Assembly (NCBI GenBank): GCA_038501625.1
Contig: JAZAYU010000033.1
Span: forward strand, 5,880,509-5,944,508
DNA from: Corbicula japonica
Lineage: Eukaryota > Mollusca > Bivalvia > Venerida > Cyrenidae
Length of the DNA: 64,000 nucleotides
Reading direction: 5' to 3'
Below the pieces are notes generated by a model. It did no database searches, was not told the origin of the DNA, and worked only from the letters and a program-made list of their open reading frames with translations. Below are positions 40,001 through 50,297 of this stretch, one piece after another (the first letter of the stretch is position 1; every line of letters starts with the position of its first letter). The position numbers and the translations under genes were made by a program.

Positions 40001-40709
40001 AAATACCGGTAATTACCGCCGGCATGGACAATACTCATATTTGCCGGCATTTTGCCAACCCTGGTTTATTATTATCAATGTTAAGTCAAAATAACCTGAC
40101 AAAAGCCAAATTGTAATACTGTAACAGATAATGCAATACTAGAATTTGGTGTTCCATGGAACACTTGTTGCTTAAAGTTTCATTTGAAAGGAAAAGAGCA
40201 TTACTCAAAAAAAGTGGAAAGTTGGCTTCTGGACAATAAGATCCCTATGAGTCTATCTGCTATATGCAGGCAGCACAATAAACAAGAACTATTAAACTTA
40301 AAAAAAAGAATATTGTGTTCCACAGAACACATGAGTCACCTGCTAGCACAACATTGAAATGTCACTACGTCAAAGTTGTGGCAATTTTTTTAAAGTCATC
40401 AACAGAACATAATTTGAAAAGAGTTTTGGTAAATGCAACATGTATGGGTAATGAGGTGTAAGCATGATACTAAGTTTCAAAAATAAGGTCATTGGGTCAA
40501 AGTAACAGTGACAGCACAGAGTCCCGAGTACTTACTTTTAAAAAGAAAATGTCAACAAGGCATTTATGGACATAAAGTCGCTTTTTTCCTAGTCTGATCT
40601 CAAGGTCACAGTTTCTGCCCTCCTTAAACTGGGCCTGTAACTCCTGGACAATCAGTGTACCGTGCTTCAGCAAGACATGCACCGTCTCTCTGTTCCGTGA
40701 CCCAAACAT
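35185..40709 (-). CDS. BTB/POZ protein with long disordered tail
   Basis: Exons 40709-40536, 38882-38763, 38093-38012 and 37016-35185 join in phase to 735 residues. The BTB domain spans exons 1-3: HGTLIVQELQAQFKEGRNCD (16-35), IRLGKKRLYVHKCLV (38-52), RFFLDLSRYSQTVVEALVGL (67-86), MYTGKLKC (87-94), AATDLGCVEGLQGCKSY. Such domains dimerise and often recruit Cullin-3 or co-repressors. The other 610 residues (last exon) are low-complexity, Ser/Glu/Lys-rich, with basic runs such as KKGRSRKNVHKK that could be nuclear localisation signals; no Kelch, zinc-finger or BACK domain is seen. The middle exon uses donor GTGAGT at 38762-38757, since reading on breaks the BTB fold. ATG 40709 is preceded by an in-frame stop in the upstream exon. 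A nuclear adaptor or repressor is a guess. Confidence 0.87.
37716..37950. mobile_element. TTAA-type MITE in BTB intron 3
   Basis: Left TTAA then CCCTTAACTCCATAG; right ATATGGAGTTAAGGGG. Internal GATCCAGATCAGCCAGCACATCC and its inverse are present. Confidence 0.75.
38012..38093 (-). CDS. BTB gene exon 3
   Basis: VENVCLAATDLGCVEGLQG to KDP plus one base. Acceptor TTTTTTCTAG, donor GTAATA. This is the last helix pair of the BTB fold. Confidence 0.88.
38167..38450. repeat. TTAA-type MITE in BTB intron 2
   Basis: Starts TTAACCCTTTACTACATGG; family phrases ATAGATCCAGATCAGC and CAGCTGATCTGGTTCTACAC are in inverted order. The right end (GAAGGAATGAG) is decayed. Confidence 0.65.
38763..38882 (-). 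CDS. BTB gene exon 2
   Basis: 40 codons, AGAELEDDRFFLDLSRYSQ to KCEPSE. Acceptor CTATTTTAG, donor GTGAGT. Confidence 0.88.
39045..40063. mobile_element. Non-autonomous hAT-type element with 8-bp TSD
   Basis: 1019 bp in BTB intron 1. Ends CAGGGTTGGGTGG and (complement) CAGGGTTGGCAAA; flanked by a perfect GTTTATTA duplication (39037-39044 and 40064-40071). CAGGG ends and 8-bp duplications define hAT elements. Subterminal regions carry many copies of GGTAAATACCGG / TATTTACCGG / GCCAGTATTTGCC, probably transposase-binding sites. No transposase frame inside. Confidence 0.93.
40139..40280 (-). mobile_element. Single-unit HINE relic
   Basis: Minus-oriented: CTAG at 40139-40142, palindrome GTGTTCCATGGAACAC (40149-40164), one core unit and a 5' end resembling GTCTAYCTGCTA..GCAGGCRRCACA. 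Same family as the elements at 25.7 and 53.2 kb. A second decayed 3' end (ATTGTGTTCCACAGAACACATGAGTCACCTGC, in two parts) begins at about 40308. Confidence 0.7.
40536..40709 (-). CDS. BTB gene exon 1 (start)
   Basis: 58 codons from ATG, MFGSRNRETVHVLLKHGTLI to VDIFFLK; donor GTAAGT. The exon extends to 40728 as 5' UTR after acceptor TATGGTTTCAG. Confidence 0.88.
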
Positions 40710-41491
40710 CTCTTCATTGGTTATTTGCCTGAAACCATAAATTGATAAAAGTTGTCAATAACGAAGATCTACTTTGTGAAAAGTTTTTTTTACAATAAAA
40801 TACTTCTAAACAACTGCTATCCTTTGATTATGTTGTTATCATGATTCACAGTGAACTTGAAAAAACTTAATGAAGCCCACCTGCTCAACAACTTACCCAA
40901 TCTAATAACCAGGGTTTTTCAAAGGTTCTGTAATTCATTATGAAGCAAAGATCACCGAATACAGCAATGACTCGCAACAATCAAATTATGACCCTCTGAA
41001 AATTCTGAAAGGGGTCTGATGATTCCTGGTATTAATGCAATCCTGTCCTGATAATTAAACCCATTCCTGTTTTTAATCTGATAATTCCTGGTTTTCAAAG
41101 CTGTCAAAAAACCCGAGTACCTGTAGTTAATATATCAAATCTGAAGCTGTTTCAGCTATTTGACAATTTAGCTAAATTAGAGTAAGTTAATGTTATCATC
41201 TGAAAAATTTGATGCTCTTGAGCTAAGAAATTCGGAATGTATGGTGAACAAATATGTCACTCATATCGCACTTAAAATTTAATTTCAATTGTCATTAAAA
41301 TTATTTTTTAAAGTGTTTTCTTTTTAATATAACATCTGAAATGTCTAGTGACATCAGTGAGGTAATACTCAGTTGGGGGCGCAACAACCACCCCAAGCAC
41401 TGACCGAGCAAACTGTTGCTTAAATTATAGGGCAGTCAGTACACTTAAACCACATTGCTGAAAAGCTAGCTCAACAACAAGGATGTGACCT

Positions 41492-41778
41492 GGGGGCGTC
41501 CGTGGCCGAGTGGTTAAGGTTTCCGACTGACAATCACTTGCCCTTCACCGCTGTGAGTTCGAGACCTACCAGGGTCAAGATCTTTCATGTGAGGAAGCTA
41601 ACCAGCTAGCTTGCGGAACGTCGGTGGTTCTACCCAGGTGCCTGCTCGGGCCTGAAAATTGCCTGGAGGGGCACCTGGGGTCTTCCTCCACCATGGGAAG
41701 CTGGTATGTCCACACCATAATGTCCTCGGTCAGAGGCGGGAGGGACATGAAACTGGGAAGAAACAACAATAAAAAAAA
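41492..41778 (+). mobile_element. Intact tRNA-derived SINE
   Basis: The head reads GTCCGTGGCCGAGTGGTTAA (A box, like a class II tRNA such as tRNA-Ser or Leu) and GTGAGTTCGAGACC (B box), followed by an unrelated body and an A-rich tail at 41764-41778. It is flanked by the perfect 13-bp duplication AAGGATGTGACCT (41479-41491, 41779-41791). It lies in the long first intron of the BTB gene. Confidence 0.95.
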
Positions 41779-42364
41779 AAGGATGTGACCTTATGCTGCA
41801 GTCACTACATTTGATACATGTGTCTTCTGTTAAGTACTGGCTCTGACAGTTGAAATAAGTGGGCGTCTTGTTAAACAGTTATCCGAAGATGCAGCAGCAA
41901 TCGGCCTACAGTGCTAAGGCATATGGTAAATTTGTCTGCATTATTTAATCTCTTTATATTTTAAATAGTGGTTTTGGACCTAATTATCAGATTATGTCAC
42001 CAAGGAACATAACCAATTTTATAACCTGTATCTACCACTGTTGTTATTTTGATGCAGATATGTTGATGGGGGCAATTTCATTTCTCCAAAATCTGCTGAA
42101 TTATGGGGTTTACATGCACAGTATACTGGTTGATAAAATAAATTAAAATAAAGGTAATAATTAGGTTAGTTGAACGGATTGCCTCCCCTTTAACGCCATT
42201 TTCATTGTTTAATGTTTTGTTTATAAATTCTTAACTGCTATCATAATAAAAGATCCATTATAAATTCGCTAAGCGCCTGGTTAAGACATATAAATTGCTT
42301 CACATGATTTTCATAAAATATAATCAGGGAAAACGAAAGAATGAAGAAATTCATACTTAATTAC

Positions 42365-42480
42365 CTTGCCGAGACAACTCTCAATTTCAGGAACTGTAAC
42401 TCCAACAAAGTTGATTAATGAAATGGTAGAAAAATGCGAAACGGAAATCAACAAAAACAACAGTTTAATAACGCAACGGT
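42365..42480 (-). other. Possible 5' UTR exon of BTB gene
   Basis: A donor GGCAAG then GTAATT lies at 42365/42364 on the minus strand, and joining it to the exon at 40728 gives an in-frame stop (TAA) upstream of ATG 40709 without another ATG. The 5' limit is arbitrary. Confidence 0.35.
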
Positions 42481-43952
42481 AAGAATATGTAAAATGTGAA
42501 TACTTCGATAAATAGAAGTATAATTAGTAATTTGTTTGCAGTAAATGACAAAAAAAAATATAAAAAATTAAACCAATCTGCCAGGAATCGAGTAAATGAC
42601 GGTGATTTTTGTATTATTGATCTAATCGGGTACACGTTTTTAAAATCGATGAAAATGAAACTTAAAAATTCATCGAACAAGGCCTAAATGCCTACTGAGC
42701 TTGTGCAACGATTGCAGGCTCGGTTTGATGTGGGTCTTACAATAAAATAAAACAACCCTTGTTTGATGGAGACGGTTCATGGACAGCAAAAACGGAATGT
42801 AAGTCCACTGGGAGTTTATAATTTGAGAGTACTGAAAGAGTGACTTGTGCGCAAAAGTTACAAGCCTTACATAATACAGTATCTCAGTTTCGGCAATGGT
42901 TGTTTAAAAACGCATGACACTCACCAAGAAACGAATTTATTTAAAAAGATCATAATGATTAAGACAAATTTTATATGTAAATTACCAAGACGAAACGGAC
43001 GTTAGCTCTGAATAGACTAATCTATAGGCGGTTTGCTTTAAGTGGAATGTTAAAGAAGCAATGTCTACTGGAGCATCGTTCAGCAAAAAGCCAGACAAAT
43101 GAGTATTATATCTCGAATTTATGGATGGAAACGAATTTTCTTATCGCTAAAAGCTTGGTTGAGTCGTATATTAAGAAATATATCCGTTACAAAAACCCGA
43201 GGAGAGTTGCAACTTTTCTGGCAGTTTTAAATGTGGTAACTGATCTAGTACGAATCAAACATGGTGATTTTCAAACAGAATTGGTCTCAGAAATTGATAA
43301 TCTTTGGATTGATATTGCTTTAAATAAACGACATGCACTGGTTTAGAATCTGTCGAGTATAAGTATTAAGCATTAGAAGCAATTCTGATAGGGTATTGTT
43401 GTCTCCCTTGGGTACATATAAACGGCCAAAATAAGTCATTCTGAAACTGATATTCGCCAATATCTCAGAGCAATATGATAGTATGACCGCTGTTTAATCT
43501 CAGTTGTGAATGTCTCGTGCAGATTTCATTTTATCTATATAATTTGGTTATAGAGAAATATGCTTTTATTTTTTAAAACTGGGGTTATATTGTAGTTGCA
43601 TCTCGTGATACAGATCGCCCGTTTATTAGCTGAAAATGACCTAACTTGGTACTAGAGCTCTGTTAAGTCTATATAGCTCTACTGACATACTTACCAGAAA
43701 ATGACCCCATAAACAGGTGTTTGTGAATATTGCAGCTGCGCAGACTCGGTTGGATTGAACCTAGTCAAGGGCATTAACAGGTCTAGAGGTGTATATTAGC
43801 TTACTGCCTCAGCGTCCTATACCATGGTTGCGCCCAGCTCATTATCTTAATAAACGGTACAACTTTTGATCTATCCCAAACGATGCTGTGCATATGAATA
43901 TGAACATGGAACTATTTTCAGATTAATAAAAAATTCATTGGTCACCTTATTA
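42481..43952. other. Intergenic; one unexplained ATG frame
   Basis: A 99-codon frame from ATG 43047 to TAG 43346 (plus) encodes a K/L/I-rich peptide with NPRRVATFLAVLNVVTDLVR. It matches no family I know and has no clear splice signals. The rest is AT-rich without features. Confidence 0.35.
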
Positions 43953-44514
43953 CACTTAACAACTTTGCTAAGTATACACCTTCGTACCGGGGCATTACTG
44001 GCTTGATTTTTGGGCTATTGCCCTAAAACTTTTAATACACCATGCAATGAATACTAACTGATTTATTAGTATAACTACATTCAAAATGACAGACAACTGA
44101 CTGCTCAAAATCATTTAGAATACTGACACCCACAGAATACGATTCAGTCACAAAATCAGTTAATAAAGCGTATGTTCAACTTAATAAACGAATTACGCGT
44201 ACATATAAATGAACATTTGAAACCTAGAAATATGCTATTCTTCTATTTCTGTTAAATTAAATTCATTTCATTCAAATCTTAATGTTTTATAACTGTTTAT
44301 AGTCCAGCCAACGTTTTGAGCAAATCAGTTTGAATGCATAAAATGTAGTCGACTATCTTTTAGTTTTCCAATATGCCTTTTTAATTCGACCAATTTTTCT
44401 AATAAATCAATTAGTATTTATTGCATTTTTATTGAAAGTTTTAGATCAATAGCTCAATTATCAAGCCAGTAATGCCCCGGTACGAAGGTGTATACTTAAA
44501 AAAGTTGTTAAGTG
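43953..44514. mobile_element. Tc1/mariner-type MITE with long TIRs
   Basis: 562 bp flanked by TA on both sides. Terminal inverted repeats of about 55-70 bp: CACTTAACAACTTT at the tip, then TAAGTATACACCTTCG and GGGGCATTACTGGCTTGA. Only two or three mismatches in the first 55 bp suggest a fairly young element. No coding capacity. Confidence 0.9.
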
Positions 44515-44934
44515 TACAACTGAATGATCAGCTTGGTCCACCCCATATAAAATAATGGGTTTGACCTAAACGATAAAAGAACAACGGACGGATGTGAAAA
44601 GAACATAACGAAGAGAATAATAATTGAAATCTTAGCAGAATCTAATTCAGAAAATCAAAACAAAATCAAGAAATATATCCCTGAATAATAACATGGGCGT
44701 GCAGAACCGGCCGTGTACACTCAGTGAAACATGAAAGAAAACAAAATGTTTCCTTTTTTGGCGACGATTTCATAGTAATACATCTCATCACGTGGCCTCA
44801 TTTTAACACTTCCGAGCAAGTTGACACAGAGATGATCGTTTGTGATACGTAAGATGGCAACTACTATTACATATCCCACCGTAAATTCTTCCTCTATTAG
44901 AGGCGAGAAGCAGTTTAAACACTTTACCTCATAC

Positions 44935-45124
44935 AGTCGGATTTTATCACATGGGCGAACAGTGTATATCAAGACCAGCCTAAAACTTCGTGCCGTCTCA
45001 TATTGACTGGACTGATTTACACTATTGGACTTAAAAGCGAACACTGCAGATCCTGATCAGACGGCACAAATGTGTCGGCTGATTATTTGCCCATGTGAAA
45101 ACCCCGTATATATGGAGTAAAGGG
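44935..45124. repeat. TTAA-type MITE, left end lost
   Basis: Contains CACATGGGCGAACAGTGTAT and AAGCGAACACTGCAGATCC and a right end GTATATATGGAGTAAAGGG; no TTAA duplication remains. Confidence 0.65.
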
Positions 45125-45484
45125 ATACACTAACAATTAACAACAAATTGCAAAATGTTTAGACATCAGTTACTGTGCAAGGAGGCAAGCATTGTTTTCT
45201 TAATTTGGCCTGATATACACACAAACTGTTCATTATACTTTCTAATAAGACCAGGATGTTGATCATAATATCGCAGAGAGTCAACAAGTGCGATCCGATA
45301 GAATTTGAGTTATTTTATTTCTAGTCATCTGACATGCATTATACAGAACAATGCAGATTCCGCTAACTTTCCATGCGGGCTTGTTTGCCGTTGCGAATTA
45401 TTTTTTTTCAGTCGGACAAGAGTTATCGACTGCAAGTATTAGCACCGATTATACAATGTTTGAATCGGAAAAGAATCTGAACGG

Positions 45485-45560
45485 CAGTGAGCGCTGATAC
45501 CGGACTCGAACCTTAGCCCTCGCGACCAGGAATGAGATGCTCTAACTCTGCAAACAATTT
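45485..45560 (-). repeat. tRNA-like fragment (B-box)
   Basis: The minus strand reads AGAGTTAGAGCATCTCATTCC, then GGCTAAGGTTCGAGTCCGG, i.e. a D-arm-like half and a perfect B box. The acceptor stem does not close and there is no clear tail, so it is a tRNA pseudogene or SINE remnant rather than a functional tRNA. Confidence 0.45.
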
Positions 45561-45875
45561 CCTCAACACTGTCCGTCATAAATTCATATTCGATATAAAG
45601 TTATATTTGAAGTTACAGCTGCAGTGTTTACTCTTATCTTGCTAAATATCTGGATGAGGGTATTATTAAACTCGGTAGTGCAAATTAATAATGTAAACAG
45701 ATATCATATCTTAACCCTTGTTCATTGACTCATTTAATTAATTGGTGACAATAGTTCAAAGATAAAATGTTCATCGCTGTTTATCGTGAACATTGCACAT
45801 TGATTCATATATTCTGGCGAAGTCAAACTCCTTTGTTATTACCAAAAACTGTAGATTATCCTCAGCAGAAATACA

Positions 45876-47006
45876 ATGGAGCACAATGGAATTAACATCG
45901 AATGGATTAAAAAGTGGACAGGTGGCGTTTTGTTCGTATTTTGCTTATTTATAACGGCACTTATTGGATTTATCGTCCTGGGAATCCTATACTTGCCATT
46001 ATTTATGTTGGCAGTACCTTTCGCGCAATGGGTATATGACACACTGATGAGCTTCTGGTTCGCGTTTGCCGTGGCTCTGTATGAACTTGTTTACGGTGTC
46101 AAGATAGTCATTCAAGGAGATGTTCGTAAAATGAATAAAACAAGAAGTGTGTTATATATAATGAACCATAGGACAAGGCTTGACTGGATGTTCTTCTTTT
46201 CCATCCAGATGAGGTATGGTTCGTTGAGGAACTTCAAGATAGCGCTGAAGAACGAGCTCCGTCACATACCGGGAGCCGGCTGGGCCATGCAGGCCGCACA
46301 GTTTCTCTTCTTAAAAAGAAAATGGGATAAAGATAAAGAAAACATTGAGACGAATTTAAAACTATTTGAGAAAAATGGAACGTCTCCACAACTGTTGTTT
46401 TTCCCAGAGGGAACAGACTTGCAAGCTATAAGTCGCCAAACGAGCAGAAACTATGCAGAAAAGAACGAACTCGAAGATTACGAGTACGTTTTACACCCAA
46501 GAACTCTCGGCTTTACGTCCATAGTGAGCTTCATGCGAACGTATAACAGATTAGAGCAAGTTGTTGACGTAACCGTGTCCTATCCTAAGAATATCTTACA
46601 ACGAGAGACGGACTTGATCACCGGCAATATTCCGCGGGAAGTTGTCTTCACCATCCAAACTTACGAAATGTCGGAAATACCGGCCGATAACGAACCGCTG
46701 TTAATACGGTGGGTGGAAGATCGCTGGAAGGAAAAGGAGATTTTCCTTCGAAGTTTTTATGAAAACAAAAAATATGGCGAATCCAACGGTTATAGTGTGG
46801 AACAGAACGTTGAAATAGAACGAGATTCGAAGTTATATATGGTTGCTGCAATTGTGTTTTGGTCGGTGTTGTCGTTGTTGTCATTTTATCTTTACTTTAG
46901 TTCCTGGTATTTTCGCTGGATGTTTCTTCTTTCCACAGTTCTGTGCATTTTTGGGAGCACATTTATCGGGATAGACATTCTGTTGAATAGAGTGGCAATC
47001 CTATAA
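45876..47006 (+). CDS. Lysocardiolipin acyltransferase-like (AGPAT family)
   Basis: 376 residues in one uninterrupted exon from ATG 45876 to TAA. The AGPAT/PlsC signature is complete: NHRTRLDWMF at 97-106 (H98 and D103 of HX4D), KNELRHIPGAGW (125-136) and FPEGTD (176-181). A hydrophobic segment at 18-47 precedes the catalytic domain, and two more lie near the C-terminus (about 331-350 and 354-374), as in LCLAT1/AGPAT5-type enzymes of the ER or mitochondria-associated membrane. They transfer acyl chains from acyl-CoA to lysophospholipids such as lysocardiolipin or lyso-PI. The length fits the family. Vertebrate LCLAT1 genes have several coding exons, so this copy may have lost introns or be a retrogene; the bases before the ATG (TTATCCTCAG) could be a 5' UTR acceptor. 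Exact substrate not predictable. Confidence 0.94.
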   Translation: MEHNGINIEWIKKWTGGVLFVFCLFITALIGFIVLGILYLPLFMLAVPFAQWVYDTLMSFWFAFAVALYELVYGVKIVIQGDVRKMNKTRSVLYIMNHRTRLDWMFFFSIQMRYGSLRNFKIALKNELRHIPGAGWAMQAAQFLFLKRKWDKDKENIETNLKLFEKNGTSPQLLFFPEGTDLQAISRQTSRNYAEKNELEDYEYVLHPRTLGFTSIVSFMRTYNRLEQVVDVTVSYPKNILQRETDLITGNIPREVVFTIQTYEMSEIPADNEPLLIRWVEDRWKEKEIFLRSFYENKKYGESNGYSVEQNVEIERDSKLYMVAAIVFWSVLSLLSFYLYFSSWYFRWMFLLSTVLCIFGSTFIGIDILLNRVAIL

Positions 47007-47262
47007 TATACAGTTGACGGTTTCACAGGCTTACCCAATGGTTATGCTGTAAATATAGTTAATTAACCTGATTATTCACACAATACAATATTATTAACGT
47101 TATTCTCTTTGCATAAAATCATTGTTTTATTGAAGTTCTATTAGGTTTAAAGAGAAAACTGTGATTGCATATTTTTACATTGGGTGTACTCATGTTTAAG
47201 TTCCTGAAATAACCAAGATTATAAAAAATAGGCAAAGAAGACAAAGAAATCTGGACCCAAAT

Positions 47263-47440
47263 CATAAACTTTTAAATTTCAAGCATCTGATTGGCTGAAA
47301 TGGAGACTAGTCGATTAGAAGAATATTAAATGGTGATCAGATGCTTGAGATTTGAGACTGGTCACCTGAAATGGCGACCAGTCGCCAATCAGTAGCCAAT
47401 CAGATGCTTGAGATTTGAGACCGGTCACCTGATTTACCGA
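47263..47440. repeat. Palindromic MITE, rearranged
   Basis: Contains AATTTCAAGCATCTGATTGGCTGAAATGG and two inverse copies of CAGATGCTTGAGATTTGAGACYGG, so one arm is duplicated. Same family as 55538-55681. Confidence 0.7.
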
Positions 47441-47648
47441 GGTAGTCATATGATAGCCGACTTCATTAGCACGAAAACAGACGTGTACATGTACAATGCT
47501 AACCATTACCGCCAGATCAATTCGGTAGTGATAGCATTATTGCATTCAAAAATTCAAAACAAGGAGTGTATGTCATAACAGAGAAAAATGTAAAAGCATT
47601 AACATACTTAAAAGGATGCATGATCAAATTGATCAACAAAATACAATT

Positions 47649-47820
47649 AACAAATAAAACATGGCATTGAGGGCAATATGCAAGTTTACGGACTGGTTGG
47701 TCAGACTGAGGAAGGTATATGGCCCGAAGCGCAGCTGAGGGCCATATACCTTCCGAGGTCTGACCAACCCGGCAGTCCGTAAACTTGCATATTGCCCTCA
47801 ATGCCATGTTTTATTTGTTA
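47649..47820. repeat. Long near-perfect foldback
   Basis: About 78-bp arms: AACAAATAAAACATGGCATT, GAGGGCAATATGCAAG, TTTACGGACTG, TTGGTCAGAC, GGAAGGTATATGGCCC and their complements, around the loop GAAGCGCAGCTGA. Only a few mismatches or small gaps. No target duplication was defined. Confidence 0.92.
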
Positions 47821-48775
47821 TATTATACCGAATCTAAATTCTTTCATATCTTTTGTTGCTGTCATTTTTACTATAATTTGCTTTTAAATAATAATTTGAT
47901 TTGTTCAGTGTGTAAAAAATCCCATACAGATTTTTTATTATTTACAAGCCATCAGGCATATAAAGCACGCCTTTTACTATTCCATTTTTGTTAATCAAAT
48001 TAAATATTACTAGGCAACAGACCCGCACTTTATAAGATAATTATTCTTATATTAGATTCTGAAGTAATCAAAAACGGTCAATATAAGAATTATGGACCGG
48101 ATAGCCGGTCAATATGCGATTTATGGACTGGATGACGTCATATTAAATACAGAAGGGCTTATGCAAATGAGGTATAATATTCGCTTTTAAATGCACTACA
48201 GATCAAGGTCATTCAATTTGTACAATAAAGTGTATTGCATCCTCTGTTTAACTAAGCGTTAACTCGAGCTGTGAAAAAGCCGAATATAGTTTGGTACACC
48301 AAAATCATTTAACCAAATTGTAAAACAGTATTAATCTTATAAAACGGTGCAGTTTTTTTTCTTTTTGCTACCGAATTTATCTCTACCTCTTATTATTCAG
48401 ACTTATCAGAAAATAGTAGAAAACATTATCTTCCAAAATTATATAAACTGGTAAATGAGTGATCAAGTTGTGATGAAGACTATGGGGAATAAAGTTAATA
48501 ATGTCATCATCATAATCACCACCAAAAAGATCACCATTATCATAATCATCTTCGTAATTGAAAAACATGTGTAGCTTTCGCTGCAGTACTTAAAAAAGTT
48601 TATGTAACAAAACTCTTGCACTTTGGTTGTGTTGTAAAACGTGATTATTTTTTCATAACAATAACAAGTTAAACAAAATGTATATATAATGTTGTTATTT
48701 TTTAAACTTAAGCTAAATATCAAACATAGTCAGCATGGACTTCGAGTTACAAACACAACAGACTGACATACATCT
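47821..48775. other. Intergenic, no gene recognised
   Basis: AT-rich. The phrase GGTCAATATAAGAATTATGGAC is followed by GGTCAATATGCGATTTATGGAC (48078-48130), a two-unit direct repeat. A GATGAT-type run lies at 48503-48560. Confidence 0.4.
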
Positions 48776-48986
48776 TTAACCTACATTTAAACTGCTGCTG
48801 GAACATGACATGATGCGTGTTGTAACTGCAAACACGAGACGATAAATATAATTATAATGGTGGAAGAAGGAACGTATCACAAGCAAATGCTTTTCTTCAC
48901 TTATTGGCAATTCTGTGAATCCGTTTTTTTTCAAACGCTCATATGCCCCATGTTCACTGTGGGGAATCACATGATCAAAATAATCT
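48776..48986 (-). pseudogene. Exon-like relic of unknown protein
   Basis: After an acceptor-like TATAGCTTAG the frame reads DYFDHVIPHSEHGAYERLKK, then GFTELPISEEKHLLVIRSFF, then HHYNYIYRLVFAV, and stops at 48778-48776. Composition looks protein-coding but the family is not recognised. Its first 27 bp recur, with the same acceptor-like context, in inverted orientation at 50530-50560. Confidence 0.4.
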
Positions 48987-49080
48987 CTAAGCTATAGGGA
49001 AATTTTGAATTTTGTGAAGTTTTCATTTCTGAGTTGCACAAATAGAATTTATAAATGTACTAACATATGACCACAGACTA

Positions 49081-50297
49081 CACTCGTCAAAAGTTCTAAG
49101 TGCACACTTTTGAATTTTGAATATATCAAAGTAAAATTATCCTAATTAAAAGAAAGTTTGACATTATGTTAAATATGATAAATTCATAATAATTATTTGA
49201 AAAATTGTGCATTAGTTTTACGTATTACGTCATCCACGTTGGCATACGCTATTTATACGTAACCCCGGTGCGGCAATCGAAATTATTTTTTAACAATCGA
49301 TTTTGTTGTCCATACGTTCACCGACACCGGACAATCTAATAAAACACAACAGCACTTTGTAACAATGAAACGTTTGACGCATGAAGTCCGAGAAAGTGGC
49401 GTCAAAATGCTCTTTAGTGACTCTCCTTTACATTTGTTATTTAAAATTGCTGATTTTGTTCATAAATGCAAAAGAAATACTTCATTATTTTATCATTATA
49501 AGAAAAAATACGAATGATATTGTTTTCTAGGTTCATAACGTTGCTTACACTGAACGTTGACGTTACTCTCATACGTAAACTTTCGGAACGTAAACAAGAA
49601 AATATTATCATTACATTTGTTTGATACGTGCCTACTTATCATTTATCTAAAATTAAAATTAATATAAGTTAACTTAACTTCAAAATCGACTTATTCGAAA
49701 ATGATGTTAATTTGGTCAGAAATATTTAAAAAAAAAACGTGTCCGAATTACTGGTCTATTTTATCGAAATGAATAAATTTTGTTCTCATTGAAAAGCTGT
49801 TTCATATCTACACAATGTATCACAAAGTATCGCTTCATCCGAAATTTCTAAGCCACTCAGAAACCTTTTGCACACAACAGTGCGAAAAAAATGGAATTTT
49901 CTCCGTCAAATGTACGTAAACACGTTATGGATAAAATAGAGAAGAATGTGTTGGCTCAACGTGCCCAGCAGACCATTACGAAGTTATTTCGGTGCAAAAG
50001 AATTGCAAACCAAAACATTCCTTAAGATTTCATCAAAATTTAATGATACAAAGATGAGAAAATAATCACAACTGTAGGGGATGCAATGAGTTTTTTACTT
50101 GTGAATTTCTTTCTGTATACCAGTGCGCTAAAATGTTATATTTTTTTTCAATCGCGTTTAGCAGTTTCAAATTTGTTTGCGTGCTTTTATAGGAAATTGA
50201 TATTCTTTCATTGCAATTTACAATATTTTGAAAGATTCAATCAAATAGTTGGAAATATCAACATTTATCAAGTGTGCACTTAGAACTTTTGACTAGT
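49081..50297. mobile_element. Tc1-like element relic
   Basis: 1217 bp between TA dinucleotides with terminal inverted repeats GTCAAAAGTTCTAAGTGCAC (plus ACTT inside). A short frame near 49364 (MKRLTHEVRESGVKMLF) resembles the first helix of mariner-type DNA-binding domains, but no DDE motif was found. The ends are better preserved than the inside. Confidence 0.65.

Noticed and set aside
45485..45560. A functional tRNA gene
   Set aside because: The B box is good, but the acceptor stem does not pair and the A-box half is incomplete.
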